From NCBI GenBank assembly GCA_032906705.1, contig JAJTZC010000010.1:1-35341 (forward strand): DNA of 35,341 nt, in the 5' to 3' direction. Position numbers and translations under genes: made by a program. The notes below the pieces were generated by a model. It was not told the DNA's origin and made no database searches. It was given only the letters and a program-made list of their open reading frames with translations. This document shows positions 32,631 through 35,341 of the stretch, piece after piece; position 1 is the stretch's first letter, and each line of letters starts with the position of its first letter. Origin of the DNA: DASPPF01 sp032906705. Lineage in GTDB: Archaea; Thermoproteota; Nitrososphaeria; Nitrososphaerales; Gagatemarchaeaceae.

Positions 32631-32877
32631 CAATTCGGAGACGGGTCGGCCATGGGGTCACAGAAGCCCGGGAAAGAGCTGAAGGCGGGCATTCCCAAGC
32701 TAGAAATCGTCAGTCCACCTGTATGGTGCACATCGGATTCCGCGAACTAACATAACAAACGGATGCAAGGACGACCGCGCTCACGCAAGAACGTTCCCAT
32801 GGCCGAATACTCTGACCTGGCTTCGCATCCTGATCGCAGCGACGCTCTTCCTGCTCGCGGCCCAGTACGTTCTTGGG
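32631..32877. other. Intergenic region containing a weak promoter and an open frame without a start codon
   Basis: A TATA-like ACTAACATAAC lies at 32746-32756. From about 32704 the frame of the gene at 32878 is open without a stop, and its translation just before 32878 is a clear hydrophobic helix (LTWLRILIAATLFLLAAQYV), but no ATG, GTG or TTG occurs in it. An ATG at 32799 is in another frame. Confidence 0.5.
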
Positions 32878-33216
32878 ATGTTGGTCAACCTGTACAGCGC
32901 TCCGCCGTACTCGTCGTCGGACCGCGTGTTCTCGTTGCACTACTCTCTTGGGATATTGAGCGTGGCCCTGGGGCTCGGGGTACTGACAGTCTCGGTGCTT
33001 ACACGCCGCGTTAGAGTTGTATTGACATCCTTTGTGGCCTTCCTAGCGGTCGCGGTCGCCGGTCAGGCGGGAAGAACCTTCGCGTTTTCGGGCGGGAACG
33101 ACGTGTACTCAATGGTGATGTCTGTCGGGTTCATGATTGCCTTTGCCGCCTATTTCTCGGAAGCGCTCTCTGCTCGGAGGATTCTCTCTTCAAAGCCTAA
33201 TGGCACGCAAGAATAA
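32878..33216 (+). CDS. Small membrane protein, N-terminus unresolved
   Basis: From the first in-frame ATG the protein has 112 residues with helices at about 23-42, 48-64 and 77-97. A further helix encoded upstream in the same frame (about 32814-32877) almost certainly belongs to it, so the true N-terminus lies further left. Either an unusual start codon is used or a one-base frameshift joins the ATG at 32799. No family is recognised. The last 67 bases overlap the convergent regulator gene. Confidence 0.55.
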   Translation: MLVNLYSAPPYSSSDRVFSLHYSLGILSVALGLGVLTVSVLTRRVRVVLTSFVAFLAVAVAGQAGRTFAFSGGNDVYSMVMSVGFMIAFAAYFSEALSARRILSSKPNGTQE

Positions 33217-33890
33217 CGTTGGCGTCGAGATCTCCCGTTCCAGGGGGAGGGGACGCCCTTCATGTCCTTGACTGCGCCCTCCATGATCTTCCTTTCGGCG
33301 CTCCTCAGTATCTCGCTGAGGGTGGATGGCTTGACGCCCACCATCTTGCTCAGCTCCGAGAGTCCGGTCCGCCTGGGGAAGTCGAAGTAGCCCGAGGCCA
33401 TGGCGGTCGCGAGTATCTCCTTCTGCCTCCCGGTCAGCATCTCCTCGCGGCTGACATGGGAGACTCCGTTCACAGCGACGCTCATCCCCTTCTCCTCAAG
33501 GTTAGAAATGAGTCCCCTCAGGTCGTCAGACTTTCTCACCAGTACCTGCCAGGTGAAGGGGTGCCCTGCCGAGTTGTAGGGGCACTCGAGGCAGATAACG
33601 CCTGTCTCGAGGGAGGCCTTGCACAGGAGGGGCCTGTCGAGGACTGCGAGACAGAGCGTCTTCTTGGCGCTGACCTCGGTCTCGTAGACGTTTCTCATCT
33701 CCCTCATGTTGCGGAGCAGCTTCAGGGCCGACCCGACCCGCTCGGGCTCTCCTTCGAGCTCGATGAGCATGGTCATCCCCTTGCTATTGAAATCCCTGCA
33801 ATCGGCGACGGAAACCCTCGCCCCGGATTCCTCGGCGATTCGATGGAGCTCGTTCCCCTTGTCGACCTGCAGCGAGATTTGCCGGAGCAA
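33150..33890 (-). CDS. Bacterio-opsin-activator-type HTH regulator with cysteine cluster
   Basis: The 246-residue protein has an ACT-like N-terminal part (1-75), a cysteine-bearing middle (Cys80, Cys90, Cys100, Cys103 in VICLECPY) and a HTH_10 domain (152-205; LTGRQKEILATAMASGYFDF, then ELSKMVGVKPSTLSEILRSA). HTH_10 proteins such as Bat activate energy-metabolism genes in archaea; cysteines suggest redox or metal sensing. The start is TTG at 33890. The promoter TATA lies inside a CCTAA-N4-TTAGG-like palindrome. The C-terminal 40 residues after the HTH are unusual and overlap the convergent gene. Confidence 0.85.
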   Translation of the reverse strand: MLRQISLQVDKGNELHRIAEESGARVSVADCRDFNSKGMTMLIELEGEPERVGSALKLLRNMREMRNVYETEVSAKKTLCLAVLDRPLLCKASLETGVICLECPYNSAGHPFTWQVLVRKSDDLRGLISNLEEKGMSVAVNGVSHVSREEMLTGRQKEILATAMASGYFDFPRRTGLSELSKMVGVKPSTLSEILRSAERKIMEGAVKDMKGVPSPWNGRSRRQRYSCVPLGFEERILRAESASEK

Positions 33891-33914
33891 CTCTCTCCCC
33901 TCTTGAGGGCTATC

Positions 33915-33928
33915 CCTAACAAATAAGG
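33915..33928. promoter_or_regulatory. CCTAA-N4-TTAGG-like palindrome, site 4 (regulator's own promoter)
   Basis: CCTAACAAATAAGG, one mismatch from the consensus. On the minus strand it contains the likely TATA element CTTATTTG (33927-33920), about 30 bases before the TTG at 33890. Binding here would block TBP, the opposite of the other sites. Confidence 0.6.
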
Positions 33929-33977
33929 GAGGGGGGTGAATCTCAAAGTTGAGAATCGTACCGTCGTCTGGGCCCGC

Positions 33978-33991
33978 CCTAAGCGGTTAGG
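33978..33991. promoter_or_regulatory. CCTAA-N4-TTAGG palindrome, site 5 (V4R gene promoter)
   Basis: CCTAAGCGGTTAGG. It ends seven bases before TATA-like CTTATCAC (33999-34006). It is exactly 63 bases (six helical turns) from site 4. The V4R coding start at 34127 lies about 95 bases after the predicted transcription start. Confidence 0.7.
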
Positions 33992-34126
33992 GAGCCGCCT
34001 TATCACGGCAGCCTCGCTTCGACTTTCCAAAGGTCTTCGAAATCGGCCACAGAGCTAGCAGACGCGCTCAAGTTCGCCCTCAGCGCCGCCCGCGACTTCA
34101 ATTGGCCCGCACCCAGCGGTCGGGCG

Positions 34127-34474
34127 ATGAACGAGCTCGCCGGGAGGCTCGGGCGAGAGTTAGGCAGGTCGCTCTCGCCAGGCACGCTGCAGGAGGCGGA
34201 GGCAGAGGTCTCAAGGATCTGGGAGAATGATGGCCTGGGTGAGATACGGGTGAAAGATATGGGGCGCGTCCTAGAGTTCAGGCGGTGCTACGATTGCGAA
34301 GGGTCGAAGCACGGCCTAGCCAGCCTCCCCTGCGGGTTCAAGACAACTCTGATCGGGGCGGCTCTCTCCTACGCGGTGAAGGAGAAGGTCAGGCTCACTG
34401 AGACCAAATGCTGCAGGAAGGGCGACATGGGTTGCGCCTTCGCAGTGAAGGCTACTGGGAAGCATCTGGCGTAA
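34127..34474 (+). CDS. V4R-domain protein, cysteine-rich (N-terminus uncertain)
   Basis: The 115-residue protein is a V4R (4-vinyl reductase) domain: RLGRELGRSL, then VLEFRRCYDCEG, SLPCGFKTTLIGAALSYAV and ETKCCRKGDMGCAFAV. V4R domains bind small ligands or tetrapyrrole-like molecules; cysteines at 54, 57, 69, 95, 96 and 103 fit a metal or ligand site. In-frame sequence upstream of ATG 34127 is open and protein-like (TELADALKFALSAARDFNW) but has no usual start codon, so the N-terminus may be longer. Divergent from the HTH_10 regulator and controlled by the same palindrome. Confidence 0.8.
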   Translation: MNELAGRLGRELGRSLSPGTLQEAEAEVSRIWENDGLGEIRVKDMGRVLEFRRCYDCEGSKHGLASLPCGFKTTLIGAALSYAVKEKVRLTETKCCRKGDMGCAFAVKATGKHLA

Positions 34475-34507
34475 TACAGCGAAACGACCCCTGCGTCAAA
34501 CGTGTAG

Positions 34508-34741
34508 CTACGGGCGCCCAGACTCAACTTCTCTGCGTCTGTCCCCGGATATTTCCCTCGCCGCCTCCAGCATCTTCGTTCCGCCCGTCCCGAAGGCCTC
34601 CTCCATGGACCTAGAGGGCTCCAACATTATCTTCCCGTCCTTCTCGCTAATGAGCACCACCTTGGAGATGCTCAGCTTCCTTCTCAGCCCTGCAGGAATC
34701 ACTACCTGTCCCTTCGACGACACGCGCACGAGCTTTCCCAA
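34508..34741 (-). CDS. AbrB/SpoVT-type DNA-binding protein (VapB-like), orphan
   Basis: The 77-residue protein has the swapped-hairpin AbrB start LVRVSSKGQVVIPAGLRRKL, then VVLISEKDGKIMLEPSRSM, and a polar C-terminal tail that in antitoxins would hold a toxin. No PIN-domain toxin gene adjoins, so it is either an orphan antitoxin or a plain regulator. The start is TTG at 34741, about 30 bases after the TATA-like ACTTTTTAGC. Flanking TTACGTCG repeats suggest self-regulation. Confidence 0.82.
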   Translation of the reverse strand: MGKLVRVSSKGQVVIPAGLRRKLSISKVVLISEKDGKIMLEPSRSMEEAFGTGGTKMLEAAREISGDRRREVESGRP

Positions 34742-34757
34742 TACGGTCTTCCAGGTT

Positions 34758-34786
34758 TTACGTCGCTAAAAAGTATTACGTCGTAA
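34758..34786. promoter_or_regulatory. Probable autoregulatory operator of the AbrB gene
   Basis: TTACGTCG occurs at 34758-34765 and 34776-34783, 18 bases apart, flanking the TATA-like element (minus strand ACTTTTTAGC, about 34766-34775). The distal copy extends to the palindrome TTACG-T-CGTAA (34776-34786). Confidence 0.55.
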
Positions 34787-34811
34787 GAATGTGCAACAAT
34801 GGACTGGCGCC

Positions 34812-35341
34812 CTACTCTTTGTCGATGAACTCTGACGCCACTGGGGGGTCGGGCGGGAGTCCCTTGCGCTTCCTGATCTCCGTGACCAGGGGCATCAGCA
34901 TGTTCTGTGGGACTGCCTGCCAGAGCTTGAAGTGGGTGTTCCAGACGGCCTTGCCAGCGGTCGCGCCCCTCATCTTTTCGCTGAGGTCGAATGTCTCGGA
35001 TGCCGGTATCTCTCCCTCGACCACCGTCATGACCTCCCTCTGGTCTATCTTGACGAGCTTGCCCCTCTTGCCCTGAATGACTCCCGTGATGGCGCCGATG
35101 AGGTCGGACGGGCCCTTGACTTCTATGCCGAGGACCGGCTCCAGGAGCGTGGGGTTGGCTGAAAGCAGGGCAGCCAGGATGGCCCTGCGGGAGGCGGGCA
35201 TCAGCTGGGCGTACGTCCTGTGGGCTGCGTCTTCGTGCGGCACGTAGTTGGTGAGCACGACCTTGACCCCCCTCGTGAACTCGTACGCGAGCGGCCCGTT
35301 CTTCATGATGTCGTCGAAGCCGGCCCTGATGGAGTCCATCG
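34812..35341 (-). CDS. Elongation factor 2, C-terminal part (runs off the window)
   Basis: The visible 176 residues are the end of archaeal EF-2, the GTPase that moves mRNA and tRNA during translation. Typical blocks are KNGPLAYEFTRGVKVVLTN, PASRRAILAALLSANPTLLE, the GVIQGKRGKL domain V region and the ending WQAVPQNMLMPLVTEIRKRK. The diphthamide site falls within the last domain, PHEDAAHRTYAQ... (PHEDAAHR; compare HxDxxHR of EF-2). The 5' part lies beyond 35341. It ends PPVASEFIDKE. Confidence 0.95.
   Translation of the reverse strand, partial: MDSIRAGFDDIMKNGPLAYEFTRGVKVVLTNYVPHEDAAHRTYAQLMPASRRAILAALLSANPTLLEPVLGIEVKGPSDLIGAITGVIQGKRGKLVKIDQREVMTVVEGEIPASETFDLSEKMRGATAGKAVWNTHFKLWQAVPQNMLMPLVTEIRKRKGLPPDPPVASEFIDKE

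Noticed and set aside
1..35341. Search for CRISPR arrays, transposases, integrases and rRNA
   Set aside because: No regularly spaced repeats, no transposase or integrase protein and no rRNA sequence were seen.

Overview
The window is archaeal. It holds a proteasome alpha subunit, the SBDS/Rrp4/Rrp41/Rrp42 exosome operon with eL43 (L37Ae), a Pcc1-like protein and prefoldin beta, the C-terminus of aEF-2, a CTP-dependent riboflavin kinase fused to an HTH, and two F420 enzymes. Many genes have a TATA box about 26-30 bases before an ATG or TTG, so leaderless transcription looks common. A tRNA-Lys gene with an apparent D-loop intron, an XPF-type nuclease without helicase, and several small proteins resembling thaumarchaeal ones point to the TACK group, most likely Nitrososphaerota (Thaumarchaeota) or a close relative. 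That placement is inferred. DNA is GC-rich and gene-dense, and I see no insertion sequence, phage gene or CRISPR array.

Layout. 1-2.2 kb: tRNA-Lys (partial), endonuclease IV and small unknown proteins. 2.2-3.2 kb: a JAMM protease and a class I glutamine amidotransferase, divergent from psmA. 3.3-8.9 kb: the proteasome/exosome/ribosome operon, ending in a DHH phosphoesterase. 8.9-13.7 kb: a Nudix protein of the IPP isomerase family, a stand-alone riboflavin kinase, the regulator-kinase RbkR, and a divergent ECF vitamin transporter (S, A, A, T) behind a TTGTAA/TTACAA operator. 13.7-16.4 kb: XPF nuclease, F420H2:NADP oxidoreductase, an LLM-type F420 oxidoreductase and a flavin reductase-like protein. 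16.5-22.2 kb: an exported protein, an M1 aminopeptidase, a coiled-coil protein with 23-residue repeats, a duplicated membrane protein and a SerB-like phosphatase. 22.3-27.3 kb: two ABC exporters, a SHOCT membrane protein and a PadR regulator with a repeat-rich operator.

27.3-34.5 kb is the most interesting part. It encodes a cytochrome b/Rieske complex in which an ethylbenzene-dehydrogenase-type heme protein takes the place of cytochrome c1, like the CbsAB-SoxLN system of Sulfolobales. With it are a divergent polytopic partner, a ferredoxin with an antitoxin-like N-terminus, a bacterio-opsin-activator-type regulator and a cysteine-rich V4R protein. Five copies of one palindrome, CCTAA-N4-TTAGG (one with a mismatch), lie in the promoters of these genes. 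In four of them it lies 7-8 bases upstream of the TATA box, and at the regulator's own promoter it covers the TATA box. I read this as an undescribed respiratory regulon with a self-limiting master regulator. The cytochrome b also has Lys202 where the fourth heme-ligand histidine is expected.

The window ends with an orphan AbrB-type protein, its own operator, and the 3' part of the aEF-2 gene.
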